Source of the DNA: Flavobacteriaceae bacterium
Lineage (GTDB): Bacteria; Bacteroidota; Bacteroidia; Flavobacteriales; Flavobacteriaceae
Assembly (NCBI GenBank): GCA_947452415.1
Contig: CANGCT010000024.1
Location: 1 to 32,807 of the forward strand
Length of the DNA: 32,807 nucleotides
Direction of reading: 5' to 3'
Positions 9,701 through 17,053 of the stretch are shown here, one piece after another (position 1 is the first letter of the stretch; every line of letters begins with the position of its first letter). Under the pieces are notes generated by a model. That model worked only from the letters and a program-made list of their open reading frames with translations. It had not been told where the DNA came from and did not search any database. The position numbers were made by a program, and so were the translations under genes.

Positions 9701-9888
9701 TACCAAGTTCATTAATTAATAAAATTAATGCAAGCAAAGTTAGAATTTATGTAAGTGGATCTAATTTATACACTTTAACTAAATATACAGGTTACGATCC
9801 AGAAATTGGAGGTAATGTAATGGGTATTGATAAAGGATATTATCCTCAAGCGCGTACATTTATGTTTGGAGCTAATTTACAATTTTAA
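6763..9888 (+). CDS. susC: SusC-like TonB-dependent oligosaccharide transporter
   Basis: This is a 1041-aa outer-membrane protein. A signal peptide (about 1-29, 'VSAQAQ') is followed by a carboxypeptidase-regulatory-like beta-sandwich (about 31-110, 'KKVSGTVSSNGVPLPSANV', 'DIDGKFTLNVS', 'YLGFATKEV'). Next come the TonB-box region 'LEEVVVNVGYGTQKK' and a plug domain with the SusC signature 'IRIRGITTFAGANDPLYIVD' and 'IESIEILKDAASAAIYG'. The rest is the 22-strand barrel, ending in an aromatic-terminated strand ('MFGANLQF'). Length and order match the SusC/RagA family. It should form the energised import channel with the SusD lipoprotein encoded 10 bases downstream. The substrate is inferred from the neighbouring GH16, GH30, GH5 and GH3 enzymes as beta-glucan oligosaccharides. 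Confidence 0.96.
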   Translation: MNLKLFSERFRNNFFLVSMFFIFIVSAQAQKKVSGTVSSNGVPLPSANVVVKGAKGGVSTDIDGKFTLNVSAEAKTLVVSYLGFATKEVQIAAGEMKISLVEEKNTLEEVVVNVGYGTQKKSVVTGAISKVTAKDLEKVPNGGIGQAIQGRASGVTVSANSGAPGSGATIRIRGITTFAGANDPLYIVDGVPIESADIASINQSDIESIEILKDAASAAIYGTRAAKGVVILTTKKGKKGKIVVSYNVYTGVSAPSKTLKLLNATQYGALMNEKSLAGGGNVMFPNLGSLGLGTDWQKQVFSNNAQNYNHELSFSGGNDISTFYVSFGMQSAEGIVAKEISNYDKKTVRINSNHKISKVFTFGENISYTHQKSIGIGAMNNEFGGVLSSAINLDPTTPLIITDPNVANNTSGIYFNNPVIRDANGNPYGISSVVGQEIVNPVAFMKTRAGNFGSSDVFIGNAFMEAEIIPGLKFKTNLSAKKAFWGDQNFTPQYYLNASSNNTINNLSKSTSEGYDWNVENTLNYIKKFKNHNFNALVGQGAYVYGIGNSNYISHSNLPTNNYQDATFNFEIPATSKTGSSYTFVPIKRTSLFARLNYDYNEKYLFTGIIRRDGSSLFGPNHKYGVFPSASVGWVVSKEDFWKSNSVIQSLKIKAGYGVNGNDGTLAPNMYQSLVGGGYNYTIGNNIYTGYAPLTLENPDLHWEETRQSNFGIETKLFHDFIFGFEVYNKKTVGILSQYTLPGYVGVSNSPYGNIADMENKGIELELTYKKKIGQLNFSASGNFSTLKNVVTNTGTQDYIAGGVAFQSMGDMTRTQVGQAYGTFYGYQTAGIFQNQAEINAYKNSAGGLIQPTAKPGDFRWVDNNGDGKIDDKDRTFLGGSLPKITYGLTLNFEYKGFDLTTFIQGAGGNKIFQGLRRLDVGNANYQTDALSRWTGEGTSNTFPRLTNDDTNGNFGKMSDFYLQKGDYLRLKLVSLGYSLPSSLINKINASKVRIYVSGSNLYTLTKYTGYDPEIGGNVMGIDKGYYPQARTFMFGANLQF

Positions 9889-9898
9889 AAAAAGTATC

Positions 9899-11404
9899 AT
9901 GAAAAGTTTAAAAATTAAATATATAGTTATTGCGGGATTCGCTTTTTCAGCAATAACATCGTGTAGTAATGATTTTCTTGAAGTAAAATCGGATGGAAAA
10001 GTGTTAACCTCCAATTATTATCAAACGCAAGATCAGGCTTATTCAGGTTTGGTTGCTGTGTATGATGCTATGAGAAAAAATTCTGGTGGTTTTGAAAACA
10101 TGATAACCATGATGAATGCAGGTTCTGATGATAATTTAGCAGGTGGTGGTGGAGCCACGGATGGTTTAGGAATTCAATCGTTCTCTAATTATACCGAAAA
10201 TGCTTATTCAGTTCCTCAAAGTTTTTGGAGCGACCATTACCAAGGAATTTTTAGAGCAAATATATTGCTTCAAAAAATTCCAGGAGTTTCTATGGATGAC
10301 AATTTAAAAGTTCGTTATACTGCAGAAGCTAGAGCGTTAAGAGCAATCTACTATTTTAATTTAGTGCGTATGTTTAAAAACATTCCACTTATTACAGAGC
10401 CTTTAACTGCTACAAATATGTATGATGTAACTCAAGCAAGTCCTGCTGCAGTATATGCTCAAATAGAATCTGATTTATTGGCTGCAAAAGATAATTTACC
10501 ATCTTCTTTACCTTCTTCAGAAGCTGCTCGTTTAACTAAAGGAGCCGTAACTGCAATGTTAGGAAAAGTATATTTATATGATGGAAAACCTGCTTTAGCC
10601 GCTGCTCAATTAGCAGATGTAAATGGAACTCCAGGCGGTACTAGCCAATATGGATACCATTTATTATCTAATTTCAGTGATTTATGGACAACTTCTAATA
10701 AATTCAATACAGAGTCTATTCTTGAGGTTGCACATACAAGTGCTGGAAATTCTTACTGGGGTATCTGGGGTTCTGGATCAGATGAAGGAAATTCAGTAAA
10801 CGTTATGGCTGGACCTAGAGGATATGTTAAAATCGGTTCTTTGGCACCAAATTTACCTTCTGGATGGAGTTTTAATGTGTTTACTCAAGATTTTGTAACT
10901 GCTATGACGGGAGATCCTCGTTTTACTGCTACAGTTTTAGATTTGAAAACAATGAAAACTAATGGTCAAGCAGATTATATTCAAGGATACCAAGATACAG
11001 GGTATTTCTTAAATAAATTCATACCTAGACAATCAGATGTGACCACAGGTCAAGGAGATGCAGTTTTAAATTACAAACAAGATTCGTATGTAATTAGACT
11101 TGCGGACACTTATTTACTTGAAGCAGAAGCTTTAGGTGGATCTGGAGCAAGAGCACAAGCATTATTAGATGCTGTGAGATCTAGAGCTGGATTATCTTCT
11201 GTTCCAGTTTCTTTGGTTGCTATTAAAGCAGAACGAAGATTGGAATTAGCAGGAGAAGGTCACCGTTTCTTTGACTTAGTTCGTTGGGGAGATGCTGCTT
11301 CTAAATTAGCAAGCAGAGGTTTCGTTGCTGGTAAAAATGAAATTTTCCCAATTCCTTACAAAGAATTGCTAAACACTAAATTGGTTCAAAACCTTGGTTA
11401 TTAA
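9899..11404 (+). CDS. susD: SusD-like glycan-binding lipoprotein (RagB/SusD family)
   Basis: I place the start at the ATG at 9899 rather than an upstream in-frame codon inside susC. From there a proper lipoprotein signal follows: 'MKSLKIKYIV' ... 'AITSC', with the acylated Cys followed by 'SNDFLEV', an acidic stretch of the kind that directs Bacteroidota lipoproteins to the cell surface. The 501-aa protein has the family's TPR-like helices ('YTAEARALRAIYYFNLVRMF') and the C-terminal signature 'AERRLELAGEGHRFFDLVRWG'. It would act as the lid of the SusC channel and bind the glycan at the surface. The 10-base gap to susC indicates co-transcription. Confidence 0.96.
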   Translation: MKSLKIKYIVIAGFAFSAITSCSNDFLEVKSDGKVLTSNYYQTQDQAYSGLVAVYDAMRKNSGGFENMITMMNAGSDDNLAGGGGATDGLGIQSFSNYTENAYSVPQSFWSDHYQGIFRANILLQKIPGVSMDDNLKVRYTAEARALRAIYYFNLVRMFKNIPLITEPLTATNMYDVTQASPAAVYAQIESDLLAAKDNLPSSLPSSEAARLTKGAVTAMLGKVYLYDGKPALAAAQLADVNGTPGGTSQYGYHLLSNFSDLWTTSNKFNTESILEVAHTSAGNSYWGIWGSGSDEGNSVNVMAGPRGYVKIGSLAPNLPSGWSFNVFTQDFVTAMTGDPRFTATVLDLKTMKTNGQADYIQGYQDTGYFLNKFIPRQSDVTTGQGDAVLNYKQDSYVIRLADTYLLEAEALGGSGARAQALLDAVRSRAGLSSVPVSLVAIKAERRLELAGEGHRFFDLVRWGDAASKLASRGFVAGKNEIFPIPYKELLNTKLVQNLGY

Positions 11405-11421
11405 TTAATAATAAATAGTTT

Positions 11422-12540
11422 ATGAAAAAAATAAAATTAATTTTAAGCTTTACATTCCTATTGGCTATTGCATATAGTTGTAGTACGCCTGACGGAATTG
11501 ATAAGGATTTATCCTCTTTAGATTCTGCAGCTTCAGCAAATAATTCTAAAATATTTGATATAAGTACCGATAATTCTGGTCTTGTAAAAATAACTCCAAA
11601 AGGAGATGGTGTATCTGCTTTTACAGTAAGTTACGGTCATGGTTCTAGTGCTCCAGCAAATGTTGCTCCAGGATCTAGTACCTCTCACGTATATCCAGAA
11701 GGAAGTTATACCGTTACAATTGTTTCTTATGATTTAGCAGGACACTCTACATCGGCTACTTATCCATTAGTAGTTACATATAGAGCACCTGAAAACTTAA
11801 TTGTAAACATTGGAAGCGATATGACTGTATCTGCAACTGCTTTATATGCAAAATCTTTTTTAGTATACTACGGAGATGTTGCTAATGAAGTTGGTACTCC
11901 TATGTCAGCAAGTGTTGCTAATGCTTTAGCAACTGGAGTTCAATTGCCAAATCATATTTATGCTGCAGGTGGGCCTTATACTTTAACTGTAATTGCTTTA
12001 AGTGGTGGAGTTGCTAAAACAACTTATACTAAAACCTTGTTTGGTTTTCCATTAACTTTTGAAAGTACAACTATGGATTATTTCTTTGGAACTTTCGGAA
12101 ATGTTAACTTCACTAATAATGTTGCTAACCCAAGTGCTACTGGATTAAATACTAGTGCAACCGTTGGTAAATATGAAAAAACAGTTGGAGCTGCAACATG
12201 GAGTGGTACTTATAGCCCTTTAAATATTCCAATAAATTTTGCTCAAGGAAGAAAAGTAAAAGTTTTAGTTTACAATCCAAATCCAGCAAATATTGGTAAA
12301 ATGTTGAATGTAGAATTAGAATCTGCAATTTCTGGTACAGGAGCTACTGCAAATGGAGTTGGAGTATTGAAAACAGCGATTACAACTTCTGGCGCTTGGG
12401 AAGAATTAGTATTTGATTTTAATACTATTTCTGCAATTCCTTCAACTGCAAGATTTGGTCAGTTAGTATTACGTTTTAATGATGCTGCTGCAGGAACAGG
12501 TGAAATTATCTATTTAGATAATATTAGATTAACAAATTAA
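11422..12540 (+). CDS. Surface glycan-binding lipoprotein (SusE position), PKD-like and CBM-like domains
   Basis: This 372-aa lipoprotein has the signal 'LLAIAYSC' and starts 17 bases after susD. Two PKD/Ig-like beta domains follow (about 40-120 with 'SHVYPEGSYTVTIVSYD', and about 122-205 with 'NHIYAAGGPYTLTVIAL'). The C-terminal domain (about 208-372, 'FPLTFESTTMDY' ... 'GEIIYLDNIRLTN') is a beta-sandwich resembling carbohydrate-binding modules. That last domain is clearly related to module 2 of the secreted 454-aa protein ('LPVTFESSTVNY'). Position and architecture fit a surface glycan-binding protein that helps capture the polysaccharide. No enzyme motif is visible. The exact ligand is unproven. 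Confidence 0.8.
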   Translation: MKKIKLILSFTFLLAIAYSCSTPDGIDKDLSSLDSAASANNSKIFDISTDNSGLVKITPKGDGVSAFTVSYGHGSSAPANVAPGSSTSHVYPEGSYTVTIVSYDLAGHSTSATYPLVVTYRAPENLIVNIGSDMTVSATALYAKSFLVYYGDVANEVGTPMSASVANALATGVQLPNHIYAAGGPYTLTVIALSGGVAKTTYTKTLFGFPLTFESTTMDYFFGTFGNVNFTNNVANPSATGLNTSATVGKYEKTVGAATWSGTYSPLNIPINFAQGRKVKVLVYNPNPANIGKMLNVELESAISGTGATANGVGVLKTAITTSGAWEELVFDFNTISAIPSTARFGQLVLRFNDAAAGTGEIIYLDNIRLTN

Positions 12541-12543
12541 TAA

Positions 12544-13497
12544 ATGTATATGAAAACAAATATAAAATTCATACTAGGATTATTTTCATTGTCGGCATTG
12601 TTAGTAACAAGTTGTCAAGAAGAAACCTATAGTTTAGGAGACTTAACTGCTCCATCCAATATAGTAATATCTGCACAAGTTGTAGGTGCTAACACTGCCA
12701 ATCCTAACGGAGATGGTTCTGGAGATGTAACAATTTCTGTAACTGCAGATAATGCTTTAAATTATAAAGTTGGATATAATGATGTTACCGATTTAACATC
12801 TCCAATGACATTAACAGTGTTGCCAACTGCTGGTACTACTAAAAAGTTTACTACACTAGGTCTTCATACTTATAGAATTACTGTAGTTGCTTATGGTAAA
12901 GGTGGAACTTCAACAACTGCTACTAAAGAGGTTACTCTAATTAGTAATTTTAACCCAGATCCAGCAATTGTAACTAACATTACAAACAATGCTTCTAAAA
13001 CTTGGGTAGTTGATAAAAGTGTTCCAGGACATTTTGGTGTAGGACCATGGAGTACTACATCTTCAGGTCCAGACTGGTGGGCTGCTGCAATTAATGAAAA
13101 AGTACTTTGTTGTAATTGTTTTTACACGACTACTTTTACCTTTACAAAATCAGGAGCAAACTTTTCTTTACAAGTAACAAACCCTGATGGTGCATTCACT
13201 AAAACAGGTTCATTATCTACAATTCCTGGTATTCCAGCATCTGGAGCTGAAGGTTGTTACAACTATGGAGGCGGTACCGCTGCTTTTAGTTTTGTACCAA
13301 CTAGTTCTGGTTTACCAACTTCTGTTACTTCTACTCAAACAAGTATCTTATTAGGTGGTACAACTACTTATATTGGATATGGTTCTTTACAAAAAGAATA
13401 TGAAATTATGGTAAGTACTCCTACTTACATGTACCTTAGAGTTCAAGGTACTGAAACAGGAAATGCGTGGTATATTAAATTAAAACCAACACCATAA
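12544..13497 (+). CDS. Second surface glycan-binding lipoprotein (PKD-like plus WW-containing domain)
   Basis: This is a 317-aa lipoprotein. An ATG two codons further (12550, 'MKTNIKF') is an equally good start. The lipobox 'LLVTSC' is followed by 'QEE', a likely surface-export signal. Residues about 35-135 are a PKD-like domain ('PSNIVISAQVVGANTANPNG', 'GLHTYRITVVAYGKGG') almost matching the N-terminal domain of the GH16 encoded next. Residues about 145-317 ('TWVVDKSVPGHFGVGP', 'DWWAAAINE', ending 'NAWYIKLKPTP') correspond to module 1 of the 454-aa secreted protein. It starts three bases after the previous stop, so it belongs to the susCD transcript. A strong terminator follows. I infer glycan binding and see no catalytic residues. 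Confidence 0.78.
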   Translation: MYMKTNIKFILGLFSLSALLVTSCQEETYSLGDLTAPSNIVISAQVVGANTANPNGDGSGDVTISVTADNALNYKVGYNDVTDLTSPMTLTVLPTAGTTKKFTTLGLHTYRITVVAYGKGGTSTTATKEVTLISNFNPDPAIVTNITNNASKTWVVDKSVPGHFGVGPWSTTSSGPDWWAAAINEKVLCCNCFYTTTFTFTKSGANFSLQVTNPDGAFTKTGSLSTIPGIPASGAEGCYNYGGGTAAFSFVPTSSGLPTSVTSTQTSILLGGTTTYIGYGSLQKEYEIMVSTPTYMYLRVQGTETGNAWYIKLKPTP

Positions 13498-13512
13498 ATA
13501 ATTAAGTTTACA

Positions 13513-13552
13513 AATACTCAGAACTATATTATTTAGTTCTGAGTATTTTTTT
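13513..13552 (+). terminator. Rho-independent terminator inside the PUL
   Basis: There is a perfect 14-bp stem, AATACTCAGAACTA (13513-13526) and TAGTTCTGAGTATT (13534-13547), with a 7-base loop and a T run at 13546-13552. It closes the susC-susD-SGBP transcript before the GH16 gene. The enzyme genes therefore need read-through or their own promoter. I see no good TAnnTTTG box between 13553 and 13603. Confidence 0.88.
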
Positions 13553-13603
13553 ATTACAACTAAAATTTATTACTACATTAAAAAAATAATAACACCTACC
13601 AAA

Positions 13604-14671
13604 ATGCATAAAAAATTATTAAAAATCAGTATACTTTTTGTTTTCATTTTTACTGCTACTTTATTTCAAAGTTGTAGTAAAAGTGCAGATAATAATGGTT
13701 CTGATGGAGTAACTCCGTCTAATCTTGTAATAAATACAGAAATAGTTGGGCAAAATGTAACCAATCCGAACGGAGATGGTTCTGGTATGGTTAACTTTAC
13801 TATAACAGCAACTAATGCAACTTCCTATAAAATATTGATAGGGACTGAAAATATTAATTCAACAACAGGTATTTTTAGTTATAATTTTACCCAAATGGGA
13901 ACTAATAATTATACTATTTATGTTACGGCATACAATGGTTCTCAATCTATTTCAGGCAATAAATCGATTACGGTTTTTAGAGCTTCAGGATTGTTATGGG
14001 GTGATGAATTCAACAGCGATGGCGCTCCAGATTCTTCTAAATGGACTTATGAACTTGGCGCCGGTGGGTGGGGAAATAACGAACATCAATATTACACAGA
14101 TCGTTCTGTAAATTCAGTAGTTCAAGGAGGTTCATTAAAAATTAACCTAATAAAAGAAGCATTTGGAGGAAGTAGTTATACTTCTGCTAGATTAATCACT
14201 AAAAATAAATTCTCTTTTAAATACGGAAGAGTAGAAATGCGCGCTAAGTTACCTGCAGGTGGAGGAACTTGGCCTGCAATGTGGATGCTTGGAGATAATA
14301 TTTCTTCTGCAGGATGGCCTGCTTGTGGTGAAATAGACATTATGGAACATATAGGAAATACGTTGAATAAAATATATGGTTCTTTGCATTATCCTGGACA
14401 CTCTGGAGGTAATTCTGTTACAGGAACAACTATGATTACTAATGCTACAACCGATTTTCATATCTATGCTCTAGAATGGTCTGCTACAGATATTAAATTT
14501 TATGTAGACAATGTTTTGTACCACACTTTTGCTAATAACAATACAGTTCCTTTTAATTCAAATTTCTTTTTGATTTTTAATTGTGCGATGGGTGGTGATT
14601 TCGGAGGAGCGATAGATCCTAATTTCGTATCCGCAACCCTGGAAATAGATTACGTTAGAGTATATCAATAA
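13604..14671 (+). CDS. GH16 endo-beta-glucanase (laminarinase type), lipoprotein with PKD-like domain
   Basis: This 355-aa lipoprotein has the signal 'LFQSC'. Residues about 35-120 are a PKD-like domain nearly matching that of the preceding SGBP ('PSNLVINTEIVGQNVTNPNG'). The GH16 domain follows (about 128-355): 'LLWGDEFN', 'WGNNEHQYYT', 'YGRVEMRAKLP', 'TWPAMWMLG', and the catalytic motif GEIDIMEHIG with nucleophile E243, D245 and acid/base E248. The final 'LEIDYVRVYQ' strand is typical. The motif spacing ExDxxE and 'GWPACGEIDIME' are those of laminarinase-like GH16 enzymes cutting beta-1,3 (or mixed 1,3/1,4) glucans. As a lipoprotein it could act at the surface, making oligosaccharides for SusCD. 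The exact linkage preference is inferred. Confidence 0.9.
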   Translation: MHKKLLKISILFVFIFTATLFQSCSKSADNNGSDGVTPSNLVINTEIVGQNVTNPNGDGSGMVNFTITATNATSYKILIGTENINSTTGIFSYNFTQMGTNNYTIYVTAYNGSQSISGNKSITVFRASGLLWGDEFNSDGAPDSSKWTYELGAGGWGNNEHQYYTDRSVNSVVQGGSLKINLIKEAFGGSSYTSARLITKNKFSFKYGRVEMRAKLPAGGGTWPAMWMLGDNISSAGWPACGEIDIMEHIGNTLNKIYGSLHYPGHSGGNSVTGTTMITNATTDFHIYALEWSATDIKFYVDNVLYHTFANNNTVPFNSNFFLIFNCAMGGDFGGAIDPNFVSATLEIDYVRVYQ

Positions 14672-14700
14672 TATTTTGTTTAAGTTAGTTTGTCCATTAA

Positions 14701-14732
14701 TAGCTTCTGTTTTTTGAAAATAACAGAAGCTA
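14701..14732 (+). promoter_or_regulatory. Perfect 11-bp hairpin between GH16 and EEP genes
   Basis: TAGCTTCTGTT (14701-14711) and AACAGAAGCTA (14722-14732) form a perfect stem with a 10-base loop. No T run follows directly (a TTTTT comes nine bases later), so it is a weak terminator at best. An attenuator, RNA processing site or stabilising 5' hairpin for the downstream enzyme mRNA is possible. It argues against a translation start upstream of 14733. Confidence 0.6.
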
Positions 14733-14749
14733 GTATGGATTTTTATCCT

Positions 14750-15592
14750 ATGAATCTATTTAAAAATTTATTTTATTTTGTCTTTATAAATTTGTTGTGC
14801 GTTTCATTAAATGCTCAACAAATAAAAATAATATCTTATAATATACGTCTCAATTTAGATTCGGATGGAGAAAATAGTTGGACCAACAGAAAGGATTTTT
14901 TTACCTCTCAAATTCAATTTTATGAGCCTGATATTTTTGGAGTTCAAGAAGCAACGCCAATTCAGGTTATCGATATTGCTTCTGCATTACCTCAATATTC
15001 TAATGTGGGGTTGGGTAGAGAAGGAGTAGGTAAAGGAGAATCTTCAAATATTTATTTTAAAAAAGATACTTATTTGATGCTAAAAGAGAATACCTTTTGG
15101 CTTTCGGATACTCCAGATTTTATTTCCAAAGGATGGGATGCTGCTTGTAACCGAGTTTGTACCTATGCATTATTGGAAGACAAAAGAACTAAAAAAATAT
15201 TTTGGGTATTTAACACCCATCTAGATCATATAGGAGAACTTGCCAGAACCAACGGAATTGAATTAATTCTTTCTAAAATTAACACACTCAATGTTCAAAA
15301 GTATCCTGTAATTTTCATGGGAGATTTTAATTCGGAACCTAATGAGGAACGAATTATTAATTTAAAAAAGAGTATGCTAGATTGTAGAGATATTTCAATA
15401 CAAAAACCATTCGGACCTAGTGGAACTTTTAATGATTTTAAACACAATCAAGCAGTAACGAAGTGTATTGATTATATATTTATTTCAAAAAACAGTAAAC
15501 TACAGGTAAAAAAATATGCCGTTTTGAGTGATTCCAAAGATTTAAAATACCCATCGGATCATTTGCCAGTATTCATTGAATTAAATTTTTAA
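14750..15592 (+). CDS. Exported endonuclease/exonuclease/phosphatase (EEP) family protein
   Basis: The start chosen is the ATG at 14750, which gives a clean signal peptide ('MNLFKNLFYF' ... 'CVSLNAQQ', 280 aa). An ATG at 14735 is the alternative. The whole mature protein is an EEP (DNase I-like) fold with the catalytic signposts in order: 'KIISYNIR', 'FGVQEAT' (metal-binding Glu), 'NTHLDHIGELAR' (His), 'FMGDFNSEP' (Asp/Asn pair) and the final 'SDHLPVFIEL' (Asp-His). Such proteins hydrolyse phosphodiester or phosphomonoester bonds in nucleic acids, inositol phosphates or sphingomyelin. A role in glycan use is not established. It lies between GH16 and GH30, only one base separates its stop from the next start, and it is exported, so it is evidently expressed with the PUL enzymes. 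Confidence 0.87.
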   Translation: MNLFKNLFYFVFINLLCVSLNAQQIKIISYNIRLNLDSDGENSWTNRKDFFTSQIQFYEPDIFGVQEATPIQVIDIASALPQYSNVGLGREGVGKGESSNIYFKKDTYLMLKENTFWLSDTPDFISKGWDAACNRVCTYALLEDKRTKKIFWVFNTHLDHIGELARTNGIELILSKINTLNVQKYPVIFMGDFNSEPNEERIINLKKSMLDCRDISIQKPFGPSGTFNDFKHNQAVTKCIDYIFISKNSKLQVKKYAVLSDSKDLKYPSDHLPVFIELNF

Positions 15593-15593
15593 A

Positions 15594-17036
15594 ATGACCA
15601 AAATAAAAAATCTACCCTATTTCTTTGTTACATTGGTAACATTTTGCATAACTAGTTGCGCGCCATCTTCAGATGCTGTTGGGCAAACACCTAACATAAC
15701 TCCAACTACTAATGATGTAGATTGTTGGCTAACCAAATCAGATGAATCTATAAAGTTGCAAAAACAAACATCTGTTTTAGGGTTTAATACTAATTATAAT
15801 GTTTATCAAAATATTGATGTTAACGATAATCAAATTTTTCAAACTGTAGATGGTTTCGGATTTACTTTAACAGGCGGTAGTGCCGAAGTTATTCAGCAAT
15901 TAAATGCAACCAAAAAACAACAATTATTGCAAGAACTTTTTGGTAATACGGATTCTTCTATTTCTATAAGTTATTTACGAATTAGCATTGGTGCTTCCGA
16001 TTTGAATAGTACCGTTTTTTCTTATGATGATATGCCTTCTGGACAAACTGATTTAAATCTTGCTAACTTTAATCTTGCTCCGGATAATCAGTTAATTCAA
16101 CTAATTAAAGCAATTCTTTTAATTAATCCCAATATAAAAATTATTGCTGCTCCATGGTCGCCTCCCGTTTGGATGAAAGACAATGGTAGTTCTGTAGGCG
16201 GAAGTTTACAACCACAATATTATAGTGCTTATGCCCAATATTTTGTAAAATACGTTCAAAAAATGCAGTTAGAAGGTATTAAAATTGATGCAATAACACC
16301 ACAAAATGAGCCTTTAAATCCTAATAATAATCCAAGTTTGCTAATGTCTGCAATTCAGCAAGCGGATTTTATTAAAAATAATTTAGGTCCTGCTTTTCAA
16401 GCAGCGGCAATTAATACTAAAATTGTTGCTTACGATCACAACTGTGATGTTCCGCAATATCCTACTACTATTTTATCAGATTCTAGCGCAGGCTCTTTTG
16501 TTGATGGTTCAGCCTTTCATTTATATGCAGGAGATATCTCAACACTTGGAAATATGCATACTGCCTTCCCAAATAAAAATGTATATTTTACAGAGCAATA
16601 TACTGCTTCTACTGGCGGTTTTGAAGGGGATTTAAAATGGCATCTTAAAAATGTAGTAATTGGTTCAATGCGCAATTGGAGCAAAATAGCATTAGAATGG
16701 AATTTGGCTAACGATGGATCTTTTAATCCACATACTCCTGGAGGTTGCTCTACCTGTAAAGGCGCAGTAACCATAAACAGCAGCGATAGTTTTGATAGAA
16801 ACGTAGGTTATTACATTATTGCTCATGCTTCTAAATTTGTACCTGCAGGTTCTATAAGAATAGCATCCACACAATCTGGAAATTTGAATAATGTTGCTTT
16901 TAAAACGCCTTCAGGAAAAATTGTTTTAATAGTAGAAAATGACGGAAATGCATCTGAAGTATTTAATATTAAATACAACGGAAGTTGGGCTACAACATCC
17001 CTTAATGGTGGTTCTGTAGCCACTTATATTTTTTAA
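15594..17036 (+). CDS. GH30 glycosidase, lipoprotein (probable beta-1,6-glucanase)
   Basis: This 480-aa protein has a lipoprotein signal ('TFCITSC'). The GH30 (clan A) barrel with its beta side domain covers about 75-480: 'TVDGFGFTLTGGSAEV', 'YLRISIGASD', 'IIAAPWSPPVWMKDN', acid/base E239 in 'TPQNEP' and nucleophile E334 in 'YFTEQY', closing with 'GGSVATYIF'. GH30 subfamilies 1 and 3 contain beta-glucosidases and endo-beta-1,6-glucanases. The general pattern and PUL context suggest action on beta-1,6 linkages or branches, and probably a surface location. Subfamily assignment cannot be made by eye. It begins one base after the EEP stop, within a tight enzyme operon. Confidence 0.88.
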   Translation: MTKIKNLPYFFVTLVTFCITSCAPSSDAVGQTPNITPTTNDVDCWLTKSDESIKLQKQTSVLGFNTNYNVYQNIDVNDNQIFQTVDGFGFTLTGGSAEVIQQLNATKKQQLLQELFGNTDSSISISYLRISIGASDLNSTVFSYDDMPSGQTDLNLANFNLAPDNQLIQLIKAILLINPNIKIIAAPWSPPVWMKDNGSSVGGSLQPQYYSAYAQYFVKYVQKMQLEGIKIDAITPQNEPLNPNNNPSLLMSAIQQADFIKNNLGPAFQAAAINTKIVAYDHNCDVPQYPTTILSDSSAGSFVDGSAFHLYAGDISTLGNMHTAFPNKNVYFTEQYTASTGGFEGDLKWHLKNVVIGSMRNWSKIALEWNLANDGSFNPHTPGGCSTCKGAVTINSSDSFDRNVGYYIIAHASKFVPAGSIRIASTQSGNLNNVAFKTPSGKIVLIVENDGNASEVFNIKYNGSWATTSLNGGSVATYIF

Positions 17037-17053
17037 AATAATATAAAAAAATT

